NCBI GenBank assembly: GCA_030533445.1
Contig: CM060066.1
Span: 38,277,235 to 38,341,234, forward strand
Reading direction: 5' to 3'
Length of the DNA: 64,000 nt
Source: Cyprinodon diabolis
Lineage: Eukaryota > Chordata > Actinopteri > Cyprinodontiformes > Cyprinodontidae
Shown: piece by piece, positions 1 through 12,300 of the stretch
Position numbering within the stretch: the stretch's first letter is position 1
How the letters are laid out: the number at the start of each line of letters is the position of its first letter
Translations under genes and position numbers: made by a program
Notes under the pieces: model-generated
Told to the model about the DNA's origin: nothing
The model's input: the letters and a program-made list of their open reading frames with translations, nothing else
Database searches by the model: none

Positions 1-2145
1 ATGGATCACAAAGGGACTGCAAAATGCATGCAAAAAAAGAACAAACTTTATAGAGATTTCATAAGGTATAGATCCTTGGAGGTAGAGAATAAATATAAGA
101 AATACAAGAATAAATTAACTGCTATTCTACGAATAGCTAAACAGGATTATTACAGTAAATTATTAGATAGAAATAAGAAAAACATTAAAGGGATTTGGAA
201 TGTATTAAATAATATTATCAAGAAAAACTCAGGAAAAATTTGTTTTCCGCAGTTTTTTATAAATAAAGATGACAATTTTGAGGACAGTAATGACATTTTT
301 CATAATTTTAATAAATTTTTTGTGAGTGCGGGTCCAACACTTGCAGAACAAATCCCAGATCCTACAATAACTGGAGCTCTGAATGAAACATTAATCAGCA
401 GAAATCCCCACTCAATTTTTCTTACTGCAGTGGGAGAAAAGGAAATTATAGATATTGTCAATAAATGTAAAAGCAAAAGGTCAACTGACTGTGATGGCAT
501 TGATATGTCAATAATTAAGAAGGTAATTGAGGAAATCATTCAGCCTCTGACTTACATCTGTAATTTGTCATTTCAATCGGGTAAATTTCCAGAAAAGATG
601 AAAATGGCTAAAGTTATTCCACTCTATAAATCTGGGGACAGACACCATTTCACAAATTATAGGCCTGTTTCTTTACTTCCACAGTTCTCCAAAATTTTGG
701 AGAAATTATTCGTGGGTAGATTAGATACTTTCATTAATAAACATCAACTGCTTTCCGAAAGTCAATATGGATTTAGGTCACAAAGATCTACAGCAATGGC
801 TGTCATCGAATTGATAGAAGAAGTCACCTGCGCTTTAGATAACAAGAAATCTGCAGTAGGTGTATTTATTGATCTCAAAAAAGCTTTTGATACAATAAAT
901 CATGAAATATTACTTATGAAATTGGATCGTTAAGGCATCCGGGGAGTAGTCCTCCAGTGGATGAAAAGTTAGTTAAGTAACAGGCAACAATTTGTGCAAA
1001 TGGGTGACTGCCAGTCATCATGCTTGGACATTGTTTGTGGTGTCCCCCAGGGGTCAGTACTGGGGCCAAAATTGTTTATTCTTTATGTTAATGACATCTG
1101 TAAAGTTTCTACAATACTAAAATTTGTTTTGTTTGCAGATGATACTAATATTTTTTGTACAGGTGATAATTTGGATCAACTTGTAGCTGATATCAATTTA
1201 GAGTTATGTCAACTTAAGACATGGTTTCATATTAATAAATTATCATTAAATTTGGATAAAACCAAGTTTATGTTGTTTGGAAACTGCAAAACTAATGTAC
1301 ATATCCTAATAGACAATGTAACAGTTGAGAGAGTTAAAGAAATTAAGTTTTTGGGAATAATGATAGACAATAGGATTTGCTGGAAACCTCACATAAAATA
1401 CATTCAAACAAAATTATCCAGAAGTATTGCTGTTCTCAGAAAAACCAAACATTTTCTAAATTATGCTGCCCTTCATATTCGGCATCGCTCACTGATCTTA
1501 CCTTACTTGAGTTACTGTGTGGAAATATGGGGCAACACCTACAAAACCTTGCTGCGTCCGTTATGTACATTACAAAAAAGGGCCATCAGAATGGTTCATA
1601 GGGCAGGATTCCATGACCATACTAACGTACTATTTATAGAGTCCCGCCTCCTCAAACTCCCTGATCTCGTAGAATTCCAAACAGCTCAGCTTATGTATAA
1701 AGCTTGAAATAAACAACTACCGGAGAACATTCAAAATCTGTTCACTGATAGAGTTGGGGGCTATGATTATCGGGAATACCTTAACTTCAGAACCCAGAGG
1801 GTTCGAACCACCATGAAGAGAATGTGCATTTCAGTCAGTGGTGTGGGGGTCTGGAATAAACTCCAGAAAGAACTTAAGCAATGTCCAAGCATGCGTCTGT
1901 TTAAAAAAAGGCTCAAACGGTTGTTCCTCAACATGTACTGTGATGAGGAGATGAGGTCAATGGTATCACTGCTGAGCACTGTGTGTGGGTGTGTATGCTG
2001 TGTGTATGCATGGGGTGCTGGGCCCTCTCCTCTGCTCCTGGTCCTCTGCTCCTGCGGCCTGATGCTGCAGTTGTTGAAGAGGATGGATCTCAGAGTGCTG
2101 TGGAACGTGGGTGTTAATGTGGATTTAGGCCAGATGTGTGTGTAG
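1..2145 (+). pseudogene. LINE (non-LTR retrotransposon) ORF2, linker + reverse transcriptase, three nonsense codons
   Basis: Reverse transcriptase of a jockey/CR1-like LINE, entered part-way: the upstream endonuclease domain lies outside the window. Visible RT motifs in order: NYRPVSLLP, YGFRSQRST, the metal-binding block FIDLKKAFD (Asp about codon 291), GVPQGSVLGP, FADD (Asp about codons 380-381), LNLDKTKFMLFG and KFLGIMID, then a C-terminal region ending near MYCDEEMR. Frame 1 stays open across the whole 2.1 kb except for three stops: TAA 931-933, TAG 970-972 and TGA 1705-1707. The first two sit where related RTs usually have Tyr; the third fits a CpG transition of an Arg codon. There is no frameshift. 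Clade assignment inside the jockey/CR1 group is not possible by eye. Confidence 0.88.
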
Positions 2146-2719
2146 GTAGGCATGTGTGTGCGCATATGTGTGCAGATGTAAATATTGGTATGTAAATGGG
2201 TATGTATATGTATGTATGTGGGTGTGAAAAAAAAATAAAAAAAATAAAAAAAGATAAAAAAAAAAATAACAACAAAACATAGATGTTAAACAGAAAGGTA
2301 CTTTTAGGTTGCTTTCAGTGCAACTAGAGGGAGAAGGGGGTATGAAAAATAAGTTCTACTTCTTCATACCCCTTTTCAGACAATTTACAGTAAGAAATAA
2401 TCAATGACAGACATTAGGGTAAATATAATGCTTGTTAATGGTAAACATTGTTTAGTGCATTTCTATTTATGTTCAAATTATTTAAATCGAATCGGAACAA
2501 GAAATTTAAATTAATGTTTACCATTCACTTTTTATGTGATACACATTTGTTAGTATTTCTGAAATTGATTTAATTATTGTTATTATTTGATCATTTCTGA
2601 AATTGGAATTGTTTTATTTATTATTATTTGTTCTTTTGATTCATTTATATTATTTTTTTAATTTTATTTATTTATTTTATTTTTTTGTTACTATTATTAT
2701 TGTCTGAAATAAATAAATA

Positions 2720-2765
<46 letters not shown>
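2146..2765 (+). mobile_element. LINE 3' UTR and (TCA)n tail
   Basis: TG-rich then A-rich DNA (about 2227-2278) follows the ORF, then AT-rich sequence, ending in a pure (TCA)n run at 2721-2765. A short-repeat tail is a usual 3' end for LINEs of this group, so the run probably marks the end of the insertion. The 5' end lies outside the window, so no target-site duplication can be tested. Confidence 0.6.
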
Positions 2766-2793
2766 AGGTTTCGAAACAGCTAAAGAAACCATT

Positions 2794-2832
2794 GGTTGGA
2801 TCTTGATCTGCAGTTAAGGTCAAGATCCAACC
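2794..2832. repeat. 13-bp perfect hairpin
   Basis: GGTTGGATCTTGA at 2794-2806 is exactly complementary to TCAAGATCCAACC at 2820-2832, with a 13-nt loop. It lies between the LINE tail and the next inverted-repeat element. No function is evident. Confidence 0.7.
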
Positions 2833-2865
2833 TCCCTTTGGGGAGCAGCCCACTGCTCTCCAAAG

Positions 2866-3320
2866 GGGTCTTCAACATTTTCCTGGCCAAGGACCCCCAA
2901 ACTGATGGCGAGATGGACCCCCTAATTATATATAGTGTATGAAATTGTGTTATATCAAACTGCTCCTATAGTCACTCTATTACAGATGGAGTGATTTAAC
3001 AAAATAATTACTCCCTGGGATTATTAAAGTATTTCTGATTCTTTTTCCTGCTTGATGGGACAGGTGTTGTGAATGAAATGGTGTCCAGCTTGAAAGAGCT
3101 GTGTCACTGAATGTGGGCATTGATGACTGAAAGACATCTTCTGCCTCCATTTATCTGTGTGTTAATTCATGTTAATGTCTATTTAAAGACATTTCAATTA
3201 ATGAAAAAAAAGTTGCAGGGGGGAATATATAATAAAGTCTAATCAACCAAAACTTTCGCGACCCCCATGCAGTACCTCCGTGGACCCCCTAGGGGTCGCG
3301 GACCCCCCTGTTGAAGACCT
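2866..3320. mobile_element. Non-autonomous DNA transposon candidate (short TIRs)
   Basis: GGTCTTCAACA at 2867-2877 is inverted as TGTTGAAGACC at 3309-3319. Both ends are followed inward by runs of 'GACCCCC' type. The interior is AT-rich and non-coding. No clear target duplication was found, so the exact ends and superfamily are uncertain. Confidence 0.5.
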
Positions 3321-3479
3321 CCGTCTTGATTGACTCTTACTTTGAACCGATTCCTGTTTTCATTTTCCTGTGTTTGATTTTATCAAACCTTAGACAGCAA
3401 AACCAGTGGGACCCATCATGTTGAACATTTTACAACAGCCCCCTTTTGTTGTAGTTGATGATTTCTGGAAGGTGTGGGT

Positions 3480-3617
3480 GAATCGCTGCAACGCTTCGCT
3501 ACTACACGTCACCGTTCACTAGTTCACGTCACAGGAAGCCAGCCATCAACCAGGAAGTGGCTAACAGGCTAGCCAGCGCAGGATCATGAGCAGCTGAGAA
3601 TCAGGGTGTTTCCACAG
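3480..3617 (+). promoter_or_regulatory. mogs: Candidate mogs promoter and non-coding first exon
   Basis: The mogs start codon (5992) is only 9 nt inside an exon whose acceptor AG is at 5981-5982, so a 5' non-coding exon must lie upstream. This block fits: it has two copies of CACGTCAC (3505-3512 and 3525-3532), ETS-like GGAAG boxes (one in CAGGAAGTGG at 3551-3560), and a good donor, CCACAG|GTCAGT, with GT at 3618-3619. Read on -, CACGTCA is TGACGTG, the core bound by ATF6/XBP1 in ER-stress promoters; that suits an ER glucosidase but is inference. No TATA box is seen. Confidence 0.45.
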
Positions 3618-4619
3618 GTCAGTCATTAACCTTCTCAATGAACATTATGCCAGAACTGCGAAACAGAGCCGTGTTTATTAACAGTCGTGCTAAGTAATGT
3701 CGTATTTGCAAATTTGATGGTCGTAGGTGGCAAAACTTGGGTTAGCTTTTAGCGTAGCAGCGTATAAAGCACGAAAAGATAAGCTGAATCGAGTGAAGGT
3801 GCAAAACAGGTGTCTGTAACACATACTGCAACTAAAGTCAACATTTATTTAATTTTAAAGCTATTTGGTGATAGAAACATGTAGTTGAGCCTATTAAAAC
3901 CATTCTTTTTCAACATTAGCAAAGGTATATATGGCTACCAGGTGATAGAAATCACAACAGCAATATAAAATAGATATATCTGAGTTATTTATATTAAATG
4001 CAAAGACGTAACGTTTCGAGTTTTGAACAGTGGATAAAATATCACTTAAAGTTAAAAGAATACATCTAACGGTTGGTATTATTTTTTTTATTATTGCTTT
4101 TTCTCAAATATTGCCTATATAGGCAAGTTTTACACATAAGGACAAATCAAAACCTAAATTTAGATGCATTAAAAACTAATTTATATCGTCAATCCCCAAC
4201 ATGATACATCCTAGGAGATGCAAGTTAAAATAGTGTATGAGTTTATACACAATTTGATTAAATACAGCATGGATATCGAGGTATAATAGACTGGTAGAAC
4301 GAGATGTTGCACACTGCCGGCCAGCTGGTTGAAAGGTTCCTCCGTTTATTTATGCCATCTACAATGGCCTTATGAGCAATGAAAAAACTCATTTGCGATG
4401 CTGTCTCTAAAAGGACCTTTCAGATATTAAATATAGTTAACTATGTTGTTTATAACTTGTTTTTCTTCACCATTACAAAATATATCCACAAATATATGTA
4501 AATGTTATGAAAAAGGTCATATTGTAAAACATTTAAAACAATAATAATAATACTGAAAGTGTTCTCTCACCTGTTTTGACACGTTTAGGAATTTAAATGG
4601 CATCCCATTGTTAATCTGT
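3618..4619. other. Putative mogs 5' intron, no recognised feature
   Basis: AT-rich DNA between the putative first-exon donor and a Tc1 relic. I see no coding or structured element. Confidence 0.4.
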
Positions 4620-5100
4620 AGAGTTCACTGTGGCATATTTTGCAGCCATAAGGGTTTCAGCTCTGCCCAAGGCTGTTTGAAGGCGCTCCGCAAGGTTTAA
4701 GAGCATGTTTATGAGTATTTTTTCCCCCAGAACCATGTTTCTGAAGTGATTTGTTGGAGGACAAGGCCTGGCTTTCAGTGTTCGGTTTAATTTATCCCAA
4801 AGTTATTCTTACATATAGAGGTCAGGACAGTGGAGTCCACCTATCCACACTAAACCCCAAGGTCTTTATCTATTTTTCTGCCATTTTGTATGGACCTTGC
4901 TTTTTTCAATGTTGTGTGTTTTTTAATTTTACCAACCCTTTACTGTACAGTCAAACATGGATGGTTGTCCTGGCTACCACCAAACACAAACTTGTCCATC
5001 AGTTTCCAAGATTAAGAAGCACAATTAGTCTCTCCAGAGGACCTACCTTCACTGCTCCTGTTGAAGCGTACTTTAGCTCTCTATCCGTCTTAAGCTAATC
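4620..5100 (-). mobile_element. Decayed Tc1-like transposon fragment
   Basis: The phrases CCCAAAGTTATTC, GAGGTCAGGACAGTGGAGTC and TATGGACCTTGCTTTTTTCA keep the order found in the antisense strand of fish Tc1-like transposases. No usable frame remains and no TIR pair was found. Confidence 0.45.
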
Positions 5101-5217
5101 TGAAAGCTACACAAGTTTTAAGCTTTCTAGGGACTGACTATGCTGACACTTTGTGACGTCTCCGCACTGCGATCGTTAGCATTCACTGCCCAACCGCCAC
5201 TTTAAGAGGCTCACTAA

Positions 5218-5574
5218 TAGGGCTGCAACTAATGATTATTTTGCAAATCGATTAATCAGTCCATTTTTTTGATTAATCGATTACTACACCTATAGCAAAA
5301 GGTTCCTTAAAGAACACTTTTTTTGTGAAAGTAAACCAAAGCATATTATAGAGCTTATTGACAGATAAACAAGTTTTTTTAAAAATACAAAATGTTAACA
5401 TTTTCTTTTTACAATTCTGATATAATTGCTGCTCTAAGTGGGTTTCTTTGTCCGCTAAAGGCATGTTTTAGAGTCTCTATACTGCAGTTATCGGTTAATT
5501 GATTACTAAATTAGTTGACGATTATTTCAATAAACAGTTCATCACGATAAATCCACTTAATTGTTTCAGCCCTA
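5218..5574. mobile_element. hAT-type MITE (TAGGGCTG...CAGCCCTA)
   Basis: Ends TAGGGCTG (5218-5225) and CAGCCCTA (5567-5574) are perfect inverted repeats. Inside each end, 'ATTAATCGATTA'-type sequence is typical of an abundant fish MITE. The flanking octamers CTCACTAA and CTCATCAC share CTCA only, so the 8-bp target duplication is degraded. Non-coding. It would lie in the mogs 5' intron. Confidence 0.72.
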
Positions 5575-5982
5575 CTCATCACCTCAATTGTAACTCATAT
5601 TTTTTCTTTTAAATGTTTGTAAAAACTGCCTGCATGCCTAAAATCCTGATTGATATTTGATATCCCTGTGGACACCTGATTTGAAATATTTCTATGGCTG
5701 AGAGAAAAAGTTTGGCGTAATGTATTTTATCATACTTATCTCAGTAATCCATTCAGAAATTTTAGATTTATATTTCTTTTTTCAGTTCAATGCATCATCA
5801 AGGGATCGATACCAACTTTATCCCCGTATGCTTTCAAACACCTCTGCTTTAAAAAAAACAACTCACCATTTATAATTGACTCGTTGAACATAAACTGTAT
5901 CATATTAATGGTTTTGTTGTTATACCTAGAATCACTTTATTTAAAAAAAGAAGCTTGATTTTTCTCCCCTCCATCTCTTCAG

Positions 5983-6340
5983 AAGGCCAGGATGGGCAGG
6001 CAGAGGAAGAGGGTGGTGACAAGTGACACTCCTCCCCATTCAAGGAGAGATGAGAGGCCCTCTGCGTTTAATCGCAAAGAGAAAAAAAAGAAAACCGATA
6101 TTGGGAAAGTGTTCATCAACATCTCCATTGGGCTCTGCATATTCAGTCTTATCTGGTTCTTTTATGCCCTCTACATGCGGTCCAGCCTGTCGAAACGCGT
6201 GGTGACTCTGCATCCATCACCTCGTGTCCTCGACGCCAACAGCACCACTGCGAAAGTTTCCTCGGAGAGGTTCTGGGGCTCCTACAGGCCTCAGGTCTAC
6301 TTTGGCATGAAAACGAGAAGCCCAAGGTCCATTGTGACAG
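5983..6340 (+). CDS. mogs: mogs coding exon 1 (cytosolic tail, membrane anchor)
   Basis: Acceptor AG is at 5981-5982, start ATG at 5992, donor GT at 6341 (ACAG|GTAGGG); the exon ends in phase 1. It encodes the Arg/Lys-rich cytosolic tail, the hydrophobic anchor (VFINISIGLCIFSLIWFFYA) and the first lumenal motif, RFWGSYRPQVYFGMKTRSP. The next ATG would lose the basic tail, so the first ATG is preferred. Confidence 0.93.
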
Positions 6341-9300
6341 GTAGGGGCCCATTCATACTTAAACACAGATTATTGATCAGGGATATTTAAATTATGGTTA
6401 AAATCTAATTTATTTAGGTGGTGAAAATTTCAGCAGAGATTTAAAAAATGTTAAGATGCCATGCTTTTAGGAATGGTGACTAAGATTATATTATTTTGGA
6501 CATTTGTACGTCATTGCTTGTGGCTAGAAATAAAATCTATGTGTTTCTGAACAAATCTGTATCAATAAATCATTTACTTTAGGTTTCTTTTTGTTTTAAA
6601 GATCAAAAACATGTTGCATAAATTACTTTAAAAAATGTACCCATTCTTGGAGTTTACATGAATTCAAAGTGAAACCAAATTCACACTGTAGATATGATAA
6701 AAAAAAAAGGTTGTCAGGCGCTGCCATTGTAATAAATGATAATGTAACCAGATGTTTTAACCTATAGTGCTATTACAGTAGGGCTGGGCAACATGAAGCA
6801 AAAATAATCTCTTGCCATTTTTAAGCTGAATGCTAATATATCATATTTATCTCGATGTTTCTCATTTCATGCAGTAATTTTAAAAAAGCTCTGTCCCTAA
6901 TGTCACCCGGGATTTTTTTTTAACAAACCACTTTAGATCTAAAATGGGTGAAAAATAACCTACTGGCATATGTAAATGCTGGTAGGTTATTCCATCTCAG
7001 TATGAACTGCACCGTGTCATCTTAAAATCTCTATCATAAATATCTCTATTTTTACAAATGCGCAGTTCTATATTACAGAATGATGTCCCTCTAAATATAG
7101 GAAACCCAAGGAGTACATTTGTGGAAATATTATATATTAAATATTATAATCACTATAGCATAGTGATTGAAAAAGTTAGTTTTCTTTTAAAACAATTCAT
7201 ATTTTACATTTATATGATATCAGAAATTTAAAAATATACATGAATGAACTTGGCGACACATGTGCTAGCCTATTCGGCTATTTTACAAACAGTTTGTTGG
7301 TGGGCTGATTATAATTATTACCTTTTTTTCCCTATTAATCTTTTAGCTAATCATCCATTTTAGTAGACATTGTTTTCTACTAAGATAAATGGAGTTATAT
7401 TTCATGTTTTCCATTATAAAACTAAATATTTATTGCATTCAGAGTTATAAAAATACAGATACGAATACAGATTCATTCAGATTTATTCCTGTGTGAAATT
7501 TATGTAAACAATACACCAAAGATCAAAAAGTGCTACTGTAACATAATAATATACCTTAGGTTTTAATACCCGTCTCCTGTTACAGTGGCTGTTTTTAACA
7601 GAATCTGCATTGATGTAGCCATTTTAGAGGAACAATTGATCAACATTTCTAGCCTAAGCCTATTTGTGATGTCTGTCCCTAGGGTTTACAATTACATAAA
7701 AACAACCAATACAACACAAGATTAAAAATACAAATACCAAACAGAGTAAATGCTTTTTCACTGTCATACTCATTAACACCTACTGATCAAAACAATAACA
7801 AAATATAACACTTGCAGTCATACATGTCTGCCAAGCAGGTTCCCCTTCACGTTTAATATTACCATATTTTCACGACCATAAGGCGCACCGTACTAAAAGG
7901 CGCAGTCTCAGTTATGTGTGCCATTTCTGTATTTAACACACACATAAGGCGCACCGGACTATAGGGCGCGTTTTTTATATACAGGTGCATGTCCTCTACT
8001 ACCTTTAAATACCTCTACTGCATATTTAAAAATACAGCGGGAGCAAAACTGAGTATGACTGTGCTTTATTCATGTATTTATTATAAAGTATTAATCAAAC
8101 CTGGGAGCTGGCCGTGAGACAGACACATCGCAGATGACAGAGCGCTGTGATTGCTCATAAATTAACTTAAAATCCTGAAACCTGCCGACGGAATATGTTC
8201 GCTTTTATTACCGGTATCCTGGTGCCTGCAGTTTAAATTATTTAGATGAAAAACACCTGCCATCCGCCGCGGTGAACCCGGAGGCTACCCGGCCTAGAGG
8301 CTAATGTTGAAGGGATTCCTACTGTCGGCGCACCGCTGGTATGTGGGGATCTGAGTGCCTCCGACAGAAATAGATAATCTGGATGAACTGACTGCAATTA
8401 TTAAGTTTTCAGGTGGTCTTTCTCACTTAAAACATATTAAAACTACTTTATTCCCACTGATCACAGCAAATATAGCTGCAAGATTTAGATTATTTAGATG
8501 AAAAACACCTGCCAGCCGCCGCTGTGAACCCGGAGGAGGCTGCTGTTGAATTAAGTTTTCAGGTAGAAAAATAGTGCGGGAGCAAAACTGAGTATGATTG
8601 TGCTTTATTCAAGTATTTATTACAAAGTATTAATCAAACCTATCGAAGTCATCATCCTCTGTTTCTGAATTAAACAGCTGCGCTAAATCAAACATGCCAA
8701 TTTCCCCTTCTTCGCTGTCAGAGTCACTTTCCGTGCCGTGCGGCTCCTCAGAAATAATGCCGGCTTTTGCGAAAGCTTGAACAACAGAGCCAGCAGACAC
8801 GTTAGTCCAAGCATCAACAATCAATCCGCAAACGGTGGCGTAACTTGCCCGGCGCTGCCTTCCACTTTTCGTGAAACTGTGGTCTCCGTCTGTCATCCAT
8901 CGCTCCCACGCCGCTCGCAGCCTTACTTTGAACGGCCGGTTCACACCGATGTCGAGCGGTTGAAGTTCCTTTGTCAGACCTTCCGGGATAACGGCGAGCA
9001 CAGCGTTCATTTGATTCACCATGTTTTTCTCATCAGCTGTGAGATGCTGCGATGGTGATGCGTGGAAAAAAACACCTAGTCTCCTCACATACACCTGCCT
9101 CAGCCACGCTTTCATCATCTCCTCATCCATCCAGCCCTTTTCATTTGCCTTAATATCATATGTCATCAGAGCGCTGTGTCTGTCTCGCTGTCAGCTCCCA
9201 GAACAGCTTCTCTGATTGGTTGATGCGGCGCTTCCAGCAGCAAAACTTCCATTTTTCCATCTCGTGCTGCAGCAGCGCGACGGCGGCGCGTCAGATGCTT

Positions 9301-12300
9301 AAACGTTCCCGACGCGCTGCGCCTGCTGCTCAAAACGCGCTGCGGGACCTTTTGCTGCGTCTATACGCGCGTCAACCATTGACTTTGCATGTAAACTCGC
9401 TGCTTCTGCTGCACCTGCTGCGTCCGGTTCACACCGATATCGAGCGGTTTAATAACAGCGAGCACAGCATTAATTTGTTTCACCATGTTTTTCTCATCAG
9501 CTGTGAGATGGGCACGCATGGAGTTACAGATTAACAACGTTGGTGATGAGTGGAAAAAAAACACCCGGTCTCCTTACATTCAGCCACTCTTTCATCATCT
9601 CCTCAATGAGGTGGTCTCAAAAGTCGCAGTTACAACACACATAGGGCGCACCGCACCAAAGGGCGCACCGCACATTTTGAGGGGAAAAAAAGACGTTTAT
9701 GTGCGCCTTATAGTCGTGAAAATACGGTACCTCTGCAGCTGAAGAGTTTAACCTGCAATCACAACATAGATAATAGCTCATAGAGTTAATGAAACATTTT
9801 GCCAATGAAGAAAGATTTAGCCAATATAGTTTAACATCTAACAATATAACTATGGTTTTCTAAAGGATAAAACTTCAATTCTTGCTGTGGCCAGATTACA
9901 TGTTCTGCATTACATTTTTTATTCTTTTTTTATTTTAAAAGCTTTTCAACTTTTACATTTTGGTCTTCTGCTAGATACTGATTTATTTACTTTTACATTT
10001 ATTTTTTGTGCAGGGATGATGTGGATGCGTCAGTTTTCCAACTCTGACATGAACCTTAGGCATACTTGTGAGCAAGGCGATCATTTGCAGGGCTATGGAT
10101 GGCTGATGCATGACGGACTGACGTTTGGCGTCCAGGAAATTCGAGATAATGATTTCACACTGACCACTGAGTTTGTTAAACGGATTCGTGGGGACCATGG
10201 AGGAGACTGGACCTGGAGGATCACAGCCAAACAACATGTGAGCTGTAGCTGAGCTTGTAGGGATGTTATGCATGTATATCCTTTTAATATCATGATGCTC
10301 TGAGTGATTTTCCAGTTACTATGGAAAATGTTTGATGCTTATTTAATGTTGTTACCGTACAGAGCTCTGCCCCCCAGCCTCCAGTCATATCGCTGATGTT
10401 CTACGCAGCAGCAGACACACAGGGATCGCTCCATACTCACATGGAGGAGAGGAACCGCCTGGCTTCCATCGCTGGTTTCTCAGAGGAACTTGGAAACTTT
10501 AAGATCACTTTCAGAAAGCCTGTAACTGGGGAGCTATCGAGCCCAAAATATGCCAGGTAAATACTCAAATGGAGGCAGAACTCAAAGTTACTACAATATA
10601 CTTACTTAATAATTGCTATTTCTATGTTCTTTCATACCAGGAAATAAGGATAAAAAGGACTCTAAACCTATTTGTTTCTGTGAGTCAGGAATAAATCTTT
10701 AGTTTCAACAGATGGATATCTAAAGCTTGTCCCAATGAAACCCGCAGAGGTCAAAAACAAACTTTTTTATTCGTGGATAAGAGAACAATAAGGCACAAAT
10801 ACAGAAATAAAGACTAAAGGAAAGGAAATGTTGGCATAATTATAAAAATACTTACATTTTTAAGTTGAACATTTCTAGATAGCCTAGAGATGTTACTTTA
10901 GTGAAGGAAATTTCGATTTTGGGAGGGGGCTATAGGCGAGTAGAGGATAAAACCATCTTTTATCATTCTTGAAAGAATAAAATAATATTTTATTAATATA
11001 ACCTCGTTATATTCAGTTTAACTGTGTCTCATAGTGGCATGCTGAAAATCAATAACTCCAAAGTAAAACTAGTAACTCTAACACAAGTCAGCAGATATGG
11101 CGCTTAAAGGCACACTATGCAACATTTTTCAGTTAATGTGTTCCATAACGTTTTGGATGATTAAATGAGTCATTTCAGGTTGAACAAAGGTATTCTCGGC
11201 CGCCCTGGTGGTCTGTGGGGGAAATACCGCAATTGCAGGAGCACCGACCCGCACCCACAGGCTCAGAAGTCTCGCGAGAATCGGTCTTGCTTTACGGCGA
11301 GAACTGCTACACGCCCCTGTCATTACCCGATCCGTACCGGAAGCACGATCCGTACCATCAGCTCATTTGCGCGTGCGCAAACAGAATAACTTCCGGTGGC
11401 AATCTTTCCTTTTTCTTACTTTTTTATTCTTTTGTATTTTTTAGAGGCATGGGTTCTTTTTGTATATCTTTGTATTTTCGTCAATATTGCATTTTCTAAA
11501 AATTAAAAAACAGAAATACATAAAAAAGTTCAATCGCCTTGTGATAGTTACTTTGACTGCTCTGAGCATGCGCAAATATACGTCACACAGCGTATATATT
11601 TAAATTTGTTTAAATATTTGATTTACTCTGTACTTAACTATGCACTCCAGCAGTACTGATCCCACAATGGATTCATTTGCTACCTTTCATGACCTGCAGT
11701 TTTTCATTGATAAGGGAACATTTCCCAGAAAAATGACGTCAAGCAATACAATGGATTGAATTTAAAAAGCATCCATTTCTTCCAGAAAAGTCTTCAATAT
11801 TGTCTTTACGATGTAGTTTAGTATTCTTTAATTATTTAAGGATATAAATAAAGTTTTTTCAGTACCGTAATTACATTATTTTTTGGCGACCCGGAAGTTA
11901 TTCTGTTCGCGCAGGCGCAAATGAGCTGATGGTACGGATCGTGCTACCGGTACGGATCGGGTAGCGACAGCCCCCAGTTAAAAGCATGCTCGTTGCTAGC
12001 ACAGTGGCGATCTTTGTGCAGTGCTGCTTTCACACCGGACGCAGCAAAAGCAGCAAAATCGCGTCTGCTGCTTCATTTTTACTGCTTGTACCAGTTAGTT
12101 CTGACGCGCGGCTGAAGCGGCTTTGCTGCTCTGGCTGCGCGGTGCAAAAGTGTGTCTGACTCGCGTTGGGCGGAGCTTCACTATCCTTTCTCTGCCTTGC
12201 AGCTATATTTGCTGTGATCAGTGGGAATAAAGTAGTTTTAATTTGTGTTTAAGTGAGAAAATACACCTGAAAACGTAATCAGTGCAGTCAGTTCATTCAG

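Larger units (their letters stand above)
7860..9729 (-). mobile_element. pogo/Tigger-like DNA transposon with foreign inserts
   Basis: A TA dinucleotide precedes CCATATTTTCACGACCATAA at the left. The inverted form, with three mismatches, ends just before the TA at 9728-9729, as expected for a Tc1/mariner/pogo-type TA target. GGCGCAC repeats follow both ends. The - strand keeps the C-terminal part of a pogo-type DDE transposase (8630-9166) and a second damaged copy of the same stretch (9424-9605). The rest is replaced by two MITE-derived segments (about 8103-8575 and 9165-9423). It lies in mogs intron 1. Confidence 0.78.

Noticed and set aside
2721..2765. (TCA)n run as a CRISPR or minisatellite array
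   Set aside because: Simple trinucleotide tail at a LINE 3' end; no spacers.
8630..9166. Domesticated pogo-derived host gene
   Set aside because: Only the C-terminal third is present, TIRs and TA target still bracket it, and it is antisense inside a mogs intron; relic is simpler.
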